Notes: generated from the sequence alone by a model not told the origin. A stretch of DNA of 64,000 nucleotides from Marininema mesophilum (GCF_900106775.1 NZ_FNNQ01000007.1:1-64000), one strand, 5' to 3'; shown: positions 1-8,720, counted from the stretch's first letter. Made by a program: numbers and translations.

Positions 1-47
1 CAGCAATGTGTTCAGCTGACAGATACGAATCGGTCGAGGACTTCTCC
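1..47 (+). rRNA. rrl: 23S rRNA, 3' end (partial)
   Basis: The first bases match the conserved 3' terminal segment of bacterial 23S rRNA: a GTTCAGCTGAC element followed by ATACGAAT and CGGTCGAGGACTT. The rest of the gene lies before the window. It is followed after about 75 bases by 5S rRNA on the same strand, the normal end of an rrn operon. The exact 3' end is estimated. Confidence 0.85.
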
Positions 48-123
48 TGGATTCATTCCAACCTTACTCCATTCCGGTTTTCAGGGTGTATCACCCTAGG
101 AAAACCCAATATGTTTTCCACTG

Positions 124-240
<117 letters not shown>

Positions 241-248
241 AACACAAA

Positions 249-282
249 GAAGCACTCCTTTTGTGAGTGTTTCTTTTTTTAT
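249..282 (+). terminator. rrn operon terminator
   Basis: AGAAGCACTC and GAGTGTTTCT form a 10-bp stem with one G-U pair, followed by an uninterrupted T run at 273-280. It lies just after 5S rRNA. The stop codon of a small reverse-strand ORF (279-401) falls inside the T run, so the hairpin may serve both directions. Confidence 0.85.
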
Positions 283-401
283 TCATCTGCTGTCCCTGGG
301 TTGCCCCTCGGATCTTCGTGAATATAATACAGTAGAGTCTTCATGATGGCCATGATCGGTACATAACCTAAAAAAATCCATTGGATGATGGTTTTGGTCA
401 T
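279..401 (-). CDS. Small predicted membrane protein, 40 aa
   Basis: This ORF has an ATG preceded by a good ribosome binding site (GGAGG, 5-nt spacer). It starts MTKTIIQWIFLGYVP and continues with IMAIMKTLLYYI, giving one hydrophobic segment at about residues 5-29 with a charged, proline- and glycine-rich C-terminus. It runs antisense towards the 5S gene and ends inside the rrn terminator. A TACTAT box lies about 30 bases upstream of the start codon. I recognise no family. Short hydrophobic ORFs can arise by chance; the ribosome binding site is the main support. Confidence 0.45.
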   Translation of the reverse strand: MTKTIIQWIFLGYVPIMAIMKTLLYYIHEDPRGNPGTADE

Positions 402-630
402 GGTGTCCTCCATTATGCCAATATAGTATTACCCTTCCCTGATGAAACGTTTCTACACGTTTTAGGAAATTACTCGCCACCTTTTTTCAGGTTAAGCATG
501 GTATACTGATAAGGACAGTTCGTCATGGATGACTCTTACGCAAATCGATAAGGTTTTTTCTACTTCGTCAGGGTATATTTTATTAATGGATTGGGAACCA
601 TGGACGAAAAAAAGAAAAGGTGGGTCGATC

Positions 631-831
631 TTGCAGAACACAACCGATCAGATCCGCTGCATTGTTTGTGAAAAAGAGTGTCAGGAAGGAATTACGGTCT
701 TGGCCGAGTTCATTTGTCGCGACTGTGAAGCGGAAATTGTCAACACGGATGTCAGAGACAAGAAGTATGCCTACTTTGTGTTACAAATGAAAAATATTTG
801 GACCCGGGATATATCCGATCAATTGTCATAA
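631..831 (+). CDS. csfB: Anti-sigma-G factor Gin (CsfB)
   Basis: Gin is a small zinc protein that inhibits sigma-G (and sigma-E) outside its proper compartment and time during sporulation. The 66-aa product has CIVCEKEC near its start and then FICRDCEAEIV, giving the two CxxC pairs of the family. The ORF is open from 529, but the TTG at 631 is preceded by AAAGGTGGG at a 6-nt spacing and gives the usual family length (B. subtilis about 64 aa), so I chose that start. It sits between the rRNA operon and the decarboxylase gene, as in B. subtilis. Confidence 0.88.
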   Translation: MQNTTDQIRCIVCEKECQEGITVLAEFICRDCEAEIVNTDVRDKKYAYFVLQMKNIWTRDISDQLS

Positions 832-833
832 CC

Positions 834-865
834 AGCGGGGACTGTTTACAGTCCCTGCTTCTTTA
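834..865 (+). terminator. Hairpin after csfB
   Basis: GCGGGGACTG and CAGTCCCTGC pair over 10 bp (one G-T) around a TTTA loop, followed by TTCTTT. It probably separates csfB from the decarboxylase gene, whose ribosome binding site begins immediately after it. Confidence 0.6.
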
Positions 866-882
866 TGGGAGGAAAGAGTAAG

Positions 883-2301
883 ATGGAGAAACAGGAGCGC
901 GCTCCTATTTTTACTGCATTGGTTGAGCATCAGAGGAAGAGCAAGGGCAACTTTCATGTACCAGGTCATAAACAAGGACAAGCCTTTGATGTGGAGGGTA
1001 GAACGTGGTTTGATAATATTTTACCGATCGATCTAACGGAGATTGGCCAGTTGGATGATTTACATCAGGCAGAGGGTGTGATTAAAGAAGCCCAGGAACT
1101 TGCGGCAGAGGCCTTCGGAGCACAAAAGACATATTTTCTAACAGGTGGAACGACAGCGGGTAATTTAGCGTTGGTGATGGCGCTTTGTAACCCCGGAGAG
1201 AGGCTTATAGTACAAAGAGATTGTCATCAGTCTATTTTTAATGGATGTGCTCTTGCAGGAGCTCAGCCTATCTATCTCTCCGGGAGGATTTCAGACGATT
1301 CCGAAGAAATCATGCCCCTATTGGGAGAAGATTTGGAACGAGCGTTGGATGAGTTCACGGATGTTAAGGGTGTATTCATTACAAGTCCTGATTACTTTGG
1401 CCGTATACAGCCAATCAAGGAATTAGCTGAAATATGTCATCATTATGATATTCCATTGGTGGTGGATGAGGCGCATGGAGCTCATTTTTCCTTTCATCCA
1501 GACCTTCCTGCTTCTGCGATGGTGGAGGGAGCAGATGCTACAGTACAATCTACCCATAAGATGCTACCTGCATTGACGATGGCATCTATGCTCCACTTAC
1601 AAGGAACACGGGTTAATCAAGAGAGGTTAGAGGCTGGCTTGCGAACTATTCAATCCAGTAGCCCCTCCTATCCTATGCTGGCGTCCCTAGACTTGGCACG
1701 CCGTTGGATGGTTCAGGAGGGAACTTCGGCATTGGTTGAATTATTGCCAGCGTTAGAGACTTTGCGAACTCAAATAGCTGAGCTGGAATTTTTGCAAGAA
1801 ATTCGCGGAGATGATCCACTCAAGCTAACACTACAAGCGAGAAATGGTGTTTCTGGTTTAGTTATGTTGGATTGGCTTAAGGAACAAGATGTTTTTTTTG
1901 AACTGGCAGATCACCGCCGGTTATTGGCTTCTTTCTCTGTTGGTACTACTTCTTATGACCTCGTACGGTTAGCTGGTTGGCTAAGAAAGTTGGATCAAGC
2001 AGTGAGCAAAATGGAATCGAGTACGGTAATCCATCAAATAAGTATTCCTATCCTTAGTGAAAGCCAGGTACCTTTAGGAGATCGAGGAATGGGTTTAGGC
2101 ATTGAGATTCCATTGACAGAGGCAGTAGGACGTGTGGCAGCGACAATGGTGGTTCCTTATCCACCAGGCATTCCGCTGGTTTTACCAGGGGAGAAGTTTT
2201 CGAAGGATAACATTCATGTAATTAGTGCCATGCTAAGGGAGGGAGGTCGTGTACGTGGACTGAGTTCTAGTTTCCCCCTTCGAGTGGTCGTGTTACAATA
2301 A
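883..2301 (+). CDS. Orn/Lys/Arg-type PLP decarboxylase (YaaO family)
   Basis: This is a fold-type I PLP decarboxylase of the Orn/Lys/Arg group, which removes the carboxyl group of a basic amino acid to give a polyamine or its precursor; arginine is the likeliest substrate in this subfamily, but the sequence does not settle it. The N-terminus has FHVPGHKQG, typical of the family. TGGTTAGN (residues 89-96) binds cofactor, VVDEAHGAHF carries the cofactor aspartate, and STHKMLPALT holds the Schiff-base lysine (about K226). The ATG at 883 was chosen because GGGAGGAAAG at 866-875 is its ribosome binding site; the upstream in-frame ATG at 865 overlaps that site. tmk follows after 33 nt, as in B. subtilis yaaO-tmk. 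Confidence 0.9.
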   Translation: MEKQERAPIFTALVEHQRKSKGNFHVPGHKQGQAFDVEGRTWFDNILPIDLTEIGQLDDLHQAEGVIKEAQELAAEAFGAQKTYFLTGGTTAGNLALVMALCNPGERLIVQRDCHQSIFNGCALAGAQPIYLSGRISDDSEEIMPLLGEDLERALDEFTDVKGVFITSPDYFGRIQPIKELAEICHHYDIPLVVDEAHGAHFSFHPDLPASAMVEGADATVQSTHKMLPALTMASMLHLQGTRVNQERLEAGLRTIQSSSPSYPMLASLDLARRWMVQEGTSALVELLPALETLRTQIAELEFLQEIRGDDPLKLTLQARNGVSGLVMLDWLKEQDVFFELADHRRLLASFSVGTTSYDLVRLAGWLRKLDQAVSKMESSTVIHQISIPILSESQVPLGDRGMGLGIEIPLTEAVGRVAATMVVPYPPGIPLVLPGEKFSKDNIHVISAMLREGGRVRGLSSSFPLRVVVLQ

Positions 2302-2334
2302 ATCCACGATATTGTTGAGGGGTGGAGGCGTGAC

Positions 2335-2964
2335 GTGAAGGGTAGGTTGATTACACTAGAAGGACCCGAGGGAGCAGGAAAATCGACTCAGCTCCTCCGA
2401 TTACATCGGTATATGGAATCCCGCGGCATCCCTTGTATCTGTACAAGAGAGCCAGGTGGAACTCGAGTAGGCGATCAAATCCGCGAGGTTTTGTTAGCTC
2501 CCGAACTGAATGAGATGACGCTAAAGGCAGAGGTTCTCCTTTATGCGGCTTCACGAGCGCAACTGGTTGAAGAGGTGATTCGTCCAGCTTTAGCCTTGGG
2601 CAAGGTCGTACTCTGCGACCGTTTTGTTGATTCAAGTATTGTTTATCAAGCGTTCGGACCGATAAGTGGCAATAGAAAAGAAGTGGAAGAAGTGAACCGG
2701 GTGGCACTCGGTGGATTACAAGCGAATCGCACGTATTTATTAGATTTATCCGTCGAGGAAGGAATGCGTCGATTAGCAGCGCGTGGTTTTGTGGATCGGA
2801 TGGAAGCAAAAGGACAAGCTTTTCATGAACGGGTGCGTCAGGGATTTTTGAAATTGGCGCAGGAAAATCCAGATCGCATCCGAATGGTGGATGCTTCACA
2901 AGATGAGGACTTCGTTTTTAGTGAGCTACGTCGAGAAATAGATGAGTTATTGGATAAACAATAG
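2335..2964 (+). CDS. tmk: Thymidylate kinase
   Basis: Phosphorylates dTMP to dTDP with ATP in dTTP synthesis. The P-loop GPEGAGKST is at residues 10-18, the DRF motif (D95-R96-F97) contacts dTMP, and AARGFVDRME is the LID region. Its 209-aa length is typical. The start is GTG with GAGGGGTGGAGG upstream. It lies 33 nt after the decarboxylase gene and upstream of darA-holB, probably in one transcript with them. Confidence 0.95.
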   Translation: MKGRLITLEGPEGAGKSTQLLRLHRYMESRGIPCICTREPGGTRVGDQIREVLLAPELNEMTLKAEVLLYAASRAQLVEEVIRPALALGKVVLCDRFVDSSIVYQAFGPISGNRKEVEEVNRVALGGLQANRTYLLDLSVEEGMRRLAARGFVDRMEAKGQAFHERVRQGFLKLAQENPDRIRMVDASQDEDFVFSELRREIDELLDKQ

Positions 2965-3032
2965 CTTGGACGTAGAGGCCAATAGATCGAGGGTTATCAT
3001 GTAGTACATGAGGCTGGAAGGGGTTGAGGAAG

Positions 3033-3362
3033 ATGAAGATGGTTATTGCTATCGTACAGGATAAGGATAGTAACCGCCTTTCTCAGGCGCTTGTAGAGTC
3101 AAATATTCGTGCTACAAAGCTAGCGAGTACAGGTGGATTTTTGAAATCAGGGAATACCACCTTCATGATCGGGATTGAAGAGGATCGCATTGAAGGCGTG
3201 TTGGCTTTGATTAAAGAGAATTGTCAATCTCGGGAACAAGTAATGGCTCCGCTGTCCTCCATAGGAGGCAATGTGGAGTCCTATGTTCCATATCCAGTCG
3301 AAGTGCAGGTCGGCGGCGCAACGGTGTTTATCTTGCCAATCGATCAATTTATCCAGTTTTAA
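3033..3362 (+). CDS. darA: Cyclic di-AMP receptor DarA (PII-like)
   Basis: A PII-like trimeric protein that binds cyclic di-AMP; its downstream partner is not settled. The 109-aa product is close to B. subtilis DarA (YaaQ) along its length: VAIVQD-type start, LASTGGFLKSGNTTFMIG near residues 32-50, SYVPYPVEV and GGATVF, and a C-terminus ending DQFIQF. I used ATG 3033 (AAGGGGTTGAGG upstream) rather than the in-frame TTG at 3024, which lies within that site. The next gene is holB; B. subtilis has yaaR between them, which is absent here. Confidence 0.92.
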   Translation: MKMVIAIVQDKDSNRLSQALVESNIRATKLASTGGFLKSGNTTFMIGIEEDRIEGVLALIKENCQSREQVMAPLSSIGGNVESYVPYPVEVQVGGATVFILPIDQFIQF

Positions 3363-3391
3363 TGGAGTCGATTTCAAATGAGGGATAGGAA

Positions 3392-4414
3392 ATGGCTTTA
3401 ACTGATATCGTTGGTCAGGAACGAGTCATTCATTTTTTGCAACAAGGGTTGGTTTCAGGACGAATCTCCCATGCCTACGGCTTTGCTGGACCTGTTGGTG
3501 TAGGGAAAGGGCAGGCAGCGTTAGAATTTGCGAAGGCACTGAACTGCCGTGAAGTTGTAGGAGATGCTTGTGATCAATGCAGTTCTTGTCAGCGAATTCA
3601 ACATGGGAATCACCCTGAAGTGCGCAGGATTGTACCTGATGGACAAAGCATAAAAATTGAACAGGTGCGCAAGTTACAAAGGGATTTTTCCTATAGTCCT
3701 GGTGAGGATGTTACTCGCGTCGTGGTCATTGAGCAGGTGGAGTCGATGACCACTCAGGCGGCCAACAGTCTCCTTAAATTTCTAGAGGAGCCGACTTCCC
3801 GCTTGGTAGCCATCTTGTTAACAGAAAATATTCATGCGTTATTACCAACAATTATTTCCAGGTGTCAATGGGTTCACTTCCCGCCCTTGGCACCCGATAA
3901 AATCGCCGTTCGCTTGGTGAGTGAGGGCTTAGATGTGGATCTGTCACGCATCGCTTCGCGTTTGGCGGGTGGAATTCCTGAAGCGGAGTTGATCGTGAAG
4001 GAGGAAGGATTTGCCCTGCTTTGCGAGCGAGTGATAAAATGGGGAGGGGAGATCGTATCCGGAAAATCAGGCGCCATATTATCCGTGCAAACATGGATGA
4101 TCCAAGAGGATTCAAACCGAGGGAAAATAGAACGAATGATTGATCTATTACTCCTTTGGTTACGAGATCTTCTTGATGAAAAGTTAGCAAGGGAACCTGT
4201 CATTTTTCTGCGATACGGCGAAACCCGTCGGCGTCAATCTGCCGGATGGAGTGTTAGTGGTCTTATTGATGCCATGGACGCTGTGATGGAGGCGAGGCGC
4301 CAATTGGCCGGACACATTCAGCCTCAAGCGGTGCTAGAGAGGTTGGTGTTGGCCATGCAAGGGGGATCCACACATGTTAACAGTCGTAGGAGTCCGTTTC
4401 AGGCAAGCGGGTAA
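3392..4414 (+). CDS. holB: DNA polymerase III delta' subunit
   Basis: The clamp-loader delta' subunit works with delta and tau to place the beta clamp on primed DNA. The N-terminal AAA+ domain has a P-loop-like GPVGVGKG (residues 33-40) that lacks the usual Ser/Thr after Lys, as expected for a subunit that does not hydrolyse ATP. A zinc module is visible at C52, C60, C63 and C66. LLKFLEEP is the conserved sensor region. The length, 340 aa, is normal. Its 3' end overlaps ricT by 41 nt, which suggests coupled translation. Confidence 0.93.
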   Translation: MALTDIVGQERVIHFLQQGLVSGRISHAYGFAGPVGVGKGQAALEFAKALNCREVVGDACDQCSSCQRIQHGNHPEVRRIVPDGQSIKIEQVRKLQRDFSYSPGEDVTRVVVIEQVESMTTQAANSLLKFLEEPTSRLVAILLTENIHALLPTIISRCQWVHFPPLAPDKIAVRLVSEGLDVDLSRIASRLAGGIPEAELIVKEEGFALLCERVIKWGGEIVSGKSGAILSVQTWMIQEDSNRGKIERMIDLLLLWLRDLLDEKLAREPVIFLRYGETRRRQSAGWSVSGLIDAMDAVMEARRQLAGHIQPQAVLERLVLAMQGGSTHVNSRRSPFQASG

Positions 4415-5177
4415 GATATATTATTTCGATCCGGGCGAATTGGATATCTGTCGCGACGATCCTGTGATTGTCGAAACTGTACGGGGGGTTGAGTACGGTA
4501 CAGTGGTTGCAGGAATTCGATATGTGACGGAGGATGAGGTGGTACTTCCCCTCAAAAGTGTTATTCGAAGAGCTTCCTCGGATGATACAGAATTGATGGA
4601 GAAAAACCGACAGGCTGCTCACGATGCTTTAGCTGTCTGTTTAGAAAAAATCCAGCATCACAGCTTGGACATGAAGCTGGTCGATGCGGAATACACCTTT
4701 GATCGCAATAAGATTATTTTTTACTTTACAGCGGATGGCCGAGTTGATTTTAGGGATCTAGTGAGAGACCTTGCCGCGGTATTTCGCACCCGCATTGAGT
4801 TGCGACAAATTGGAGTGCGGGATGAGGCAAAAATGTTGGGCGGCATAGGCCCTTGTGGTCGTATTCTTTGTTGCTCGTCCTTCCTTGGAGATTTTGAACC
4901 GGTTTCGATCAAGATGGCGAAGGATCAAAGCCTCTCTCTGAACCCTGCCAAGATTTCCGGATTATGTGGTCGTCTAATGTGTTGTTTGAAGTATGAGAAC
5001 GATAATTATGTAGAAGCGAAGAAGGAAATGCCTGATATCGGGGCTCGGGTGATTACACCTGAAGGTGATGGACGCGTTACGGTTCTAAATTTGTTGGAGC
5101 GTCGTATCCAGGTGCAACTGACCGAATCAGGTCTTACCGTGGAGCACCCCGCGGAAGTCGTTAAAGCCCAAGCGTGA
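4374..5177 (+). CDS. ricT: RicT, Y-complex subunit / PSP1-domain protein
   Basis: RicT (YaaT) forms the RicAFT complex, which acts with RNase Y in mRNA processing and speeds Spo0A phosphorylation in B. subtilis. The 267-aa product carries the PSP1 domain: VETVRGVEYG near residues 40-50, DGRVDFRDLVRDLA, and RTRIELRQIGVRDEAK. Cysteines in GPCGR, LCCSSF, LCGRL and MCCLKYE match the Fe-S-ligating set reported for the complex. The ATG is preceded by AAGGGGG inside holB. RicA and RicF are not in this window. Confidence 0.92.
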   Translation: MLTVVGVRFRQAGKIYYFDPGELDICRDDPVIVETVRGVEYGTVVAGIRYVTEDEVVLPLKSVIRRASSDDTELMEKNRQAAHDALAVCLEKIQHHSLDMKLVDAEYTFDRNKIIFYFTADGRVDFRDLVRDLAAVFRTRIELRQIGVRDEAKMLGGIGPCGRILCCSSFLGDFEPVSIKMAKDQSLSLNPAKISGLCGRLMCCLKYENDNYVEAKKEMPDIGARVITPEGDGRVTVLNLLERRIQVQLTESGLTVEHPAEVVKAQA

Positions 5178-5250
5178 ACCATCGTTGGATACTGAGCCAC
5201 AATTTACGGACATGTACAGATCAGACAACGGGTGATTCGAGGTGGGGGGC

Positions 5251-5613
5251 GTGGACAAGCAGGCGATCTTAGCCCAAATGACTCAAATCGAAGATCAGAT
5301 CGGGAATCTTTATAAAGAGTTGGGCGGATTAAAAGAGCAGATCGTACAGATGCTTGAGGAAAATACACGATTGGAGCTGGAGAATCAGGCAAAGGGTGAA
5401 CGTCTGGAGGCTCTTCAATCGAGTGAACAAAACGGGACTGCTCGCGATGATCTAACGCTAGCAGAGGCCTCTGGGGAAGGGCACGATAACTTGGCGAGGC
5501 TGTATAATGAAGGCTTTCATATTTGCAACGTTCATTATGGAAGCATGAGAAGTAGTGAAGACTGCTTATTTTGCCTCTCCTTTTTAAGTAAAACCTCTCA
5601 GGAGGAAAAGTGA
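5251..5613 (+). CDS. yabA: Replication initiation regulator YabA
   Basis: YabA limits replication initiation by binding DnaA and the DnaN clamp. The 120-aa product has an N-terminal leucine-zipper coiled coil (residues 1-60) and a C-terminal zinc region with HICNVHYG followed by CLFC. The GTG at 5251 fits the family start (MDKQ) with GAGGTGG upstream; another GTG at 5242 lies within that site. Downstream, where B. subtilis has the tRNA methyltransferase gene trmN (yabB), there is only a terminator. Confidence 0.9.
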   Translation: MDKQAILAQMTQIEDQIGNLYKELGGLKEQIVQMLEENTRLELENQAKGERLEALQSSEQNGTARDDLTLAEASGEGHDNLARLYNEGFHICNVHYGSMRSSEDCLFCLSFLSKTSQEEK

Positions 5614-5687
5614 ATAGATGGTTTGCTAGTGATGGAAGTGAAAACTCGGCTGTGATTAAAGGGTATGAGGAAAATAGACAGCAGATG

Positions 5688-5714
5688 AGTGCCGGGATGA
5701 CCGGCACTTTTTTT
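5688..5714 (+). terminator. Terminator after yabA
   Basis: AGTGCCGG and CCGGCACT pair perfectly (8 bp) around GATGA, followed by TTTTTT. It ends the tmk-darA-holB-ricT-yabA group. Confidence 0.9.
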
Positions 5715-5777
5715 ATATGGTGTAAGAGAGTAGAGTATGAATAAAGGATCCTTGCCATAAAGAGGTGAAGGAGAGTT

Positions 5778-6065
5778 ATGCAGAAGGAGAACCATTATAT
5801 CGTTTATATCCTGGAATGTGCGGATGGATCTTACTATACAGGAATTACAACGGATATAAAGCGCCGTTTACTCCAACACCGAGAAGGTACTGGAGCGAAG
5901 TATACAAGAGGAAGAGCTCCCCTTCACCTGCGTTTTATCGAAGGAAAAATGAATCATTCAAAGGCTTTGCAGCGGGAGCGAGAGATCAAAGGAATGACAC
6001 GCCAACAAAAAATTCAGCTGATCGCAGAAAGGGGCAACCTCTATGAAGAGGCAAAAAAGTTTTGA
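5778..6065 (+). CDS. yazA: GIY-YIG nuclease-fold protein YazA
   Basis: A small stand-alone GIY-YIG domain protein of the UPF0213/YazA type; such domains can cut DNA, but the role of this family is not known. The 95 residues include VYIL (9-12) and YYTGIT (19-24), the two halves of the GIY-YIG motif, then an arginine in KRRLLQH and a conserved glutamate in FIEGK. The ATG follows GAGGTGAAGGAGAG. It overlaps rsmI by 23 nt, so the two are co-translated. Confidence 0.88.
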   Translation: MQKENHYIVYILECADGSYYTGITTDIKRRLLQHREGTGAKYTRGRAPLHLRFIEGKMNHSKALQREREIKGMTRQQKIQLIAERGNLYEEAKKF

Positions 6066-6930
6066 AGAGGATGGCGGGGCCTTATACATCGTTGGTACGC
6101 CTATAGGTAATCTCGGGGATGCTAGTGAACGCGTACGGGATACATTAGCGGAAGTGGATTGTGTGGCTTGTGAAGATACACGCCATACCAAGAAGCTCTT
6201 TTCCCATTGGGGATTATCAAAAGCAACGGTCAGTTACCATGAACATAACCGCTATAGTCGTGGTCCGGAATTGGTAGAGCGGATGAAAAAGGGGGAGCGA
6301 ATCGCTCTGGTTAGTGATGCGGGAATGCCCGGTTTATCGGATCCAGGGGAGGACTTAGTCAAAGAAGCCGTGGAAAGGGGGGTTCCTGTGATCCCGATCC
6401 CCGGGCCCAACGCGGCACTAACCGCAGTAGTGGCTTCGGGAATTCAGCCCCAGCCCTACCTTTTTATCGGCTTTCTCCCCCGCCACTCGAAGGAGCGGCG
6501 GAAAGAGCTTACCAAGTGGAAGGAGACACTAGCCACCCTTTTGTTTTATGAGGCACCCCACCGTATTAAAGCGACATTGGCTGATTTAATAGAGGTATTG
6601 GGAGATCGAGAAGTCGCCATTGCCCGAGAGCTGACAAAGAAGCATGAAGAGTGGTTGCGAGGAACACTGACAGAGTGCGCCCATTGGTTTGAGGAAGAGA
6701 TCCCTCGGGGAGAGATGACAGTCGTTGTCGCAGGCGTGACTAGTGAATCAGATCTAGCGGATAACGAGACAGAACCTGAAGAATGGTGGAGAGCTCTAAC
6801 CACAATAGAACACGTTGATTGGCACATCCGCCGAGGGATGAGCAAAAAAGAAGCCATCCAGGAAACTGCTAATATCCGCTCCCTACCCAAACGAGAAGTG
6901 TACAACGAATACCATCGAGAACAGGAATAA
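6043..6930 (+). CDS. rsmI: 16S rRNA 2'-O-ribose C1402 methyltransferase
   Basis: RsmI methylates the ribose of C1402 in 16S rRNA using S-adenosylmethionine. The tetrapyrrole-methylase fold is recognised by YIVGTPIGNLGD near residue 14, CEDTRHTKKL, LVSDAGMPGLSDPG and PIPGPNAALTA. Its 295-aa length is typical. It overlaps yazA, the same arrangement as in B. subtilis, where abrB follows on the opposite strand; here a PTS permease pair lies between rsmI and abrB. Confidence 0.94.
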   Translation: MKRQKSFEEDGGALYIVGTPIGNLGDASERVRDTLAEVDCVACEDTRHTKKLFSHWGLSKATVSYHEHNRYSRGPELVERMKKGERIALVSDAGMPGLSDPGEDLVKEAVERGVPVIPIPGPNAALTAVVASGIQPQPYLFIGFLPRHSKERRKELTKWKETLATLLFYEAPHRIKATLADLIEVLGDREVAIARELTKKHEEWLRGTLTECAHWFEEEIPRGEMTVVVAGVTSESDLADNETEPEEWWRALTTIEHVDWHIRRGMSKKEAIQETANIRSLPKREVYNEYHREQE

Positions 6931-6936
6931 CTGTTT

Positions 6937-6977
6937 TGTGTGGACTTATTTTAGAAGTGATATGCACTTTCCACACA
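6937..6977. promoter_or_regulatory. Nested inverted repeat overlapping the PTS promoter
   Basis: TGTGTGGA (6937-6944) and TCCACACA (6970-6977) are perfect inverted repeats. Inside them AAGTG and CACTT pair around ATATG. There is no T run. The right arm covers the -35 region of the promoter at 6968-6996, so it could be an operator for the PTS gene, a U-less end for rsmI, or both. Confidence 0.5.
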
Positions 6978-6996
6978 TGCGACATCTGTGTATAAT
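6968..6996 (+). promoter_or_regulatory. Sigma-A promoter for the PTS operon
   Basis: TTTCCA, a 17-nt spacer and TATAAT (6991-6996). It is 250 bases from the coding start, leaving a long leader that holds a perfect 10-bp hairpin at 7051-7084. Confidence 0.6.
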
Positions 6997-7050
6997 CATG
7001 CCTCCATATAACAAAAACCGATAGGTTAGAAAGGGATCAGCGCAAGGGAT

Positions 7051-7084
7051 AGAGAATGAATGGAAAGGCCCGCCTTCATTCTCT
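7051..7084 (+). promoter_or_regulatory. Hairpin in the PTS leader
   Basis: AGAGAATGAA and TTCATTCTCT pair perfectly; the loop contains a further GG/CC pair. No T run follows and it does not resemble the RAT sites bound by GlcT/LicT antiterminators. The rest of 6997-7246 shows no other clear feature apart from a short AAGGG/CCCTT repeat near 7138. Confidence 0.4.
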
Positions 7085-7246
7085 GATACGAAATAAGAGG
7101 GGAGCAACTGAACACAACCCAACCTACATAAAATGTAAGGGAGCCCCTTCACTAACTCTCACCAATTGAACAAAAGTCCTAGCATAAGAAAGACACAAGC
7201 TACGCCGAAAAAGGGGCACTATTCTGATTATTGGAGGTGCATGGAT

Positions 7247-8719
7247 ATGAGCAGGGTTCTTGGGAATTTGCAGCAAGTAGGTAAGGCAATGATGTTGCCG
7301 ATAGCGGTAATGCCTGCGGCTGCCATCCTCTTGTCATTAGGGTACAATATGACCAATCCGGAGTTTGTGGAAAAGGGCACCTGGATTTATGAAGTGGGTA
7401 ATGTAATCATGGCTGCAGGGAATGCCATTTTTACTTATCTGCCCTTGTTGTTTGCTATTGGAGTTGCCGTGGGGATGACGGGAGGAGCAGGAGCGGCTGG
7501 TTTAGCTGCTGTGGCAGGTTATGTCATCTTAAATTCATTGGTGGGGTTGGACGCGAAACCACCCACAGATAGTGCGTGGCAAGTGAAACTGAATCAGACC
7601 GATGTCTTAGGTGGTATTATCACAGGTCTTATTACAGCCTATTTATATCGAAGATATAAGGATATTCATTTACCGGATTGGTTACAGTTTTTTGGTGGAA
7701 AACGGTTTGTGCCGATCATTACATCCTTTGTCATGATGATCGTTGGTATACTTTTTATGGTGATCTGGCCACCGATCCGAGATGGAATTGCGGATCTCGG
7801 AAACGCGCTAGTAGCTTCAGGGGGATTCGGGTTATTCGGCTATGGATTTCTTAATCGCTTGTTACTTCCCTTTGGTTTGCATCACATTTTAAATACATTG
7901 GTTTGGTTTAACGTAGGCGAGTTTACAAATGCGGCAGGGGAAGTTGTTAAGGGGGATCTCCAGCGATTCTTTGCAGGGGATCCACGAGCAGGTAGTTTCA
8001 TGGCTGGTTTTTATCCGATTATGATGTTTGCTCTTCCTGGAGCTTGTTTGGCAATGGTGCACGAGGCGAAATCTTCCCAACGGAAAGCGACAGCGGGTAT
8101 ACTGATGGCGGCGGCGCTCACTGCCTTTGTCACAGGGATCACGGAACCGATTGAATATGCCTTTATGTTTCTCGCTCCTGTGCTCTATGGAATCCATGCC
8201 ATTCTAACTGGTCTTTCCTTGGTGATCATGGATGTATTGGGGGTCAAACACGGTTTTGGCTTCTCCGCTGGATTAATCGATTATCTCCTCAATTTTACGA
8301 GGGCGACAAAGGCATGGCTGATTATCCCCGTAGGATTGGTGTATACTGCTCTTTACTATGGGATTTTCCGCGTTGTCATACGCAAATTAAACTTGCCTAC
8401 TCCGGGTCGTATCGAAGATGGGGATGAATCGGAGGTAGGGGAAAAAGTGGCGAGGGTGGATCGTGATCTAGATTCCCTGGCGGTAGATGTGTTGGCTGCG
8501 ATTGGCGGTCAAGAAAATGTGGAGGAACTGGATGCATGTATTACCCGTTTGCGGATGACACTGAGGGATGATGAGAAGATCGATCAGGATCAGTTAAAAA
8601 AGCTAGGGTCCGTAGGCGTGATCCGCGTCGGGAAAGGATATTACCAGGCGGTATTTGGTACTCAATCTGAGCGCTTACGTGATCGTATTATCCGTTTAAT
8701 GGGAAGAGATGAGAATTAG
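7247..8719 (+). CDS. PTS EIIBC permease, glucose/GlcNAc family (NagP-like)
   Basis: A membrane permease that imports and phosphorylates a sugar. The IIC domain (about residues 1-385) has many membrane segments, LLPFGLHHILNTLVWF and the GITEPIEYAFMFLAP signature. The IIB domain (about 400-490) has the phosphocysteine motif ACITRLR. GDPRAGSFMAGFYPIMMF resembles N-acetylglucosamine permeases (NagE/NagP) more than glucose ones, so GlcNAc is my best guess. No IIA domain is present; it must be supplied in trans. The ATG at 7247 lies 9 nt after GGAGG; ATG 7241 is an alternative. It is coupled to the next gene. Confidence 0.85.
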   Translation: MSRVLGNLQQVGKAMMLPIAVMPAAAILLSLGYNMTNPEFVEKGTWIYEVGNVIMAAGNAIFTYLPLLFAIGVAVGMTGGAGAAGLAAVAGYVILNSLVGLDAKPPTDSAWQVKLNQTDVLGGIITGLITAYLYRRYKDIHLPDWLQFFGGKRFVPIITSFVMMIVGILFMVIWPPIRDGIADLGNALVASGGFGLFGYGFLNRLLLPFGLHHILNTLVWFNVGEFTNAAGEVVKGDLQRFFAGDPRAGSFMAGFYPIMMFALPGACLAMVHEAKSSQRKATAGILMAAALTAFVTGITEPIEYAFMFLAPVLYGIHAILTGLSLVIMDVLGVKHGFGFSAGLIDYLLNFTRATKAWLIIPVGLVYTALYYGIFRVVIRKLNLPTPGRIEDGDESEVGEKVARVDRDLDSLAVDVLAAIGGQENVEELDACITRLRMTLRDDEKIDQDQLKKLGSVGVIRVGKGYYQAVFGTQSERLRDRIIRLMGRDEN

Positions 8720-8720
8720 A

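Noticed and set aside
5614..5687. Possible remnant of trmN between yabA and yazA
   Set aside because: The gap is about 75 bases before the terminator and no reading frame resembling a methyltransferase can be seen.
5765..6046. 93-aa ORF overlapping yazA in another frame
   Set aside because: The same bases encode a clear GIY-YIG protein with a good ribosome binding site; the other frame has no recognisable motif.
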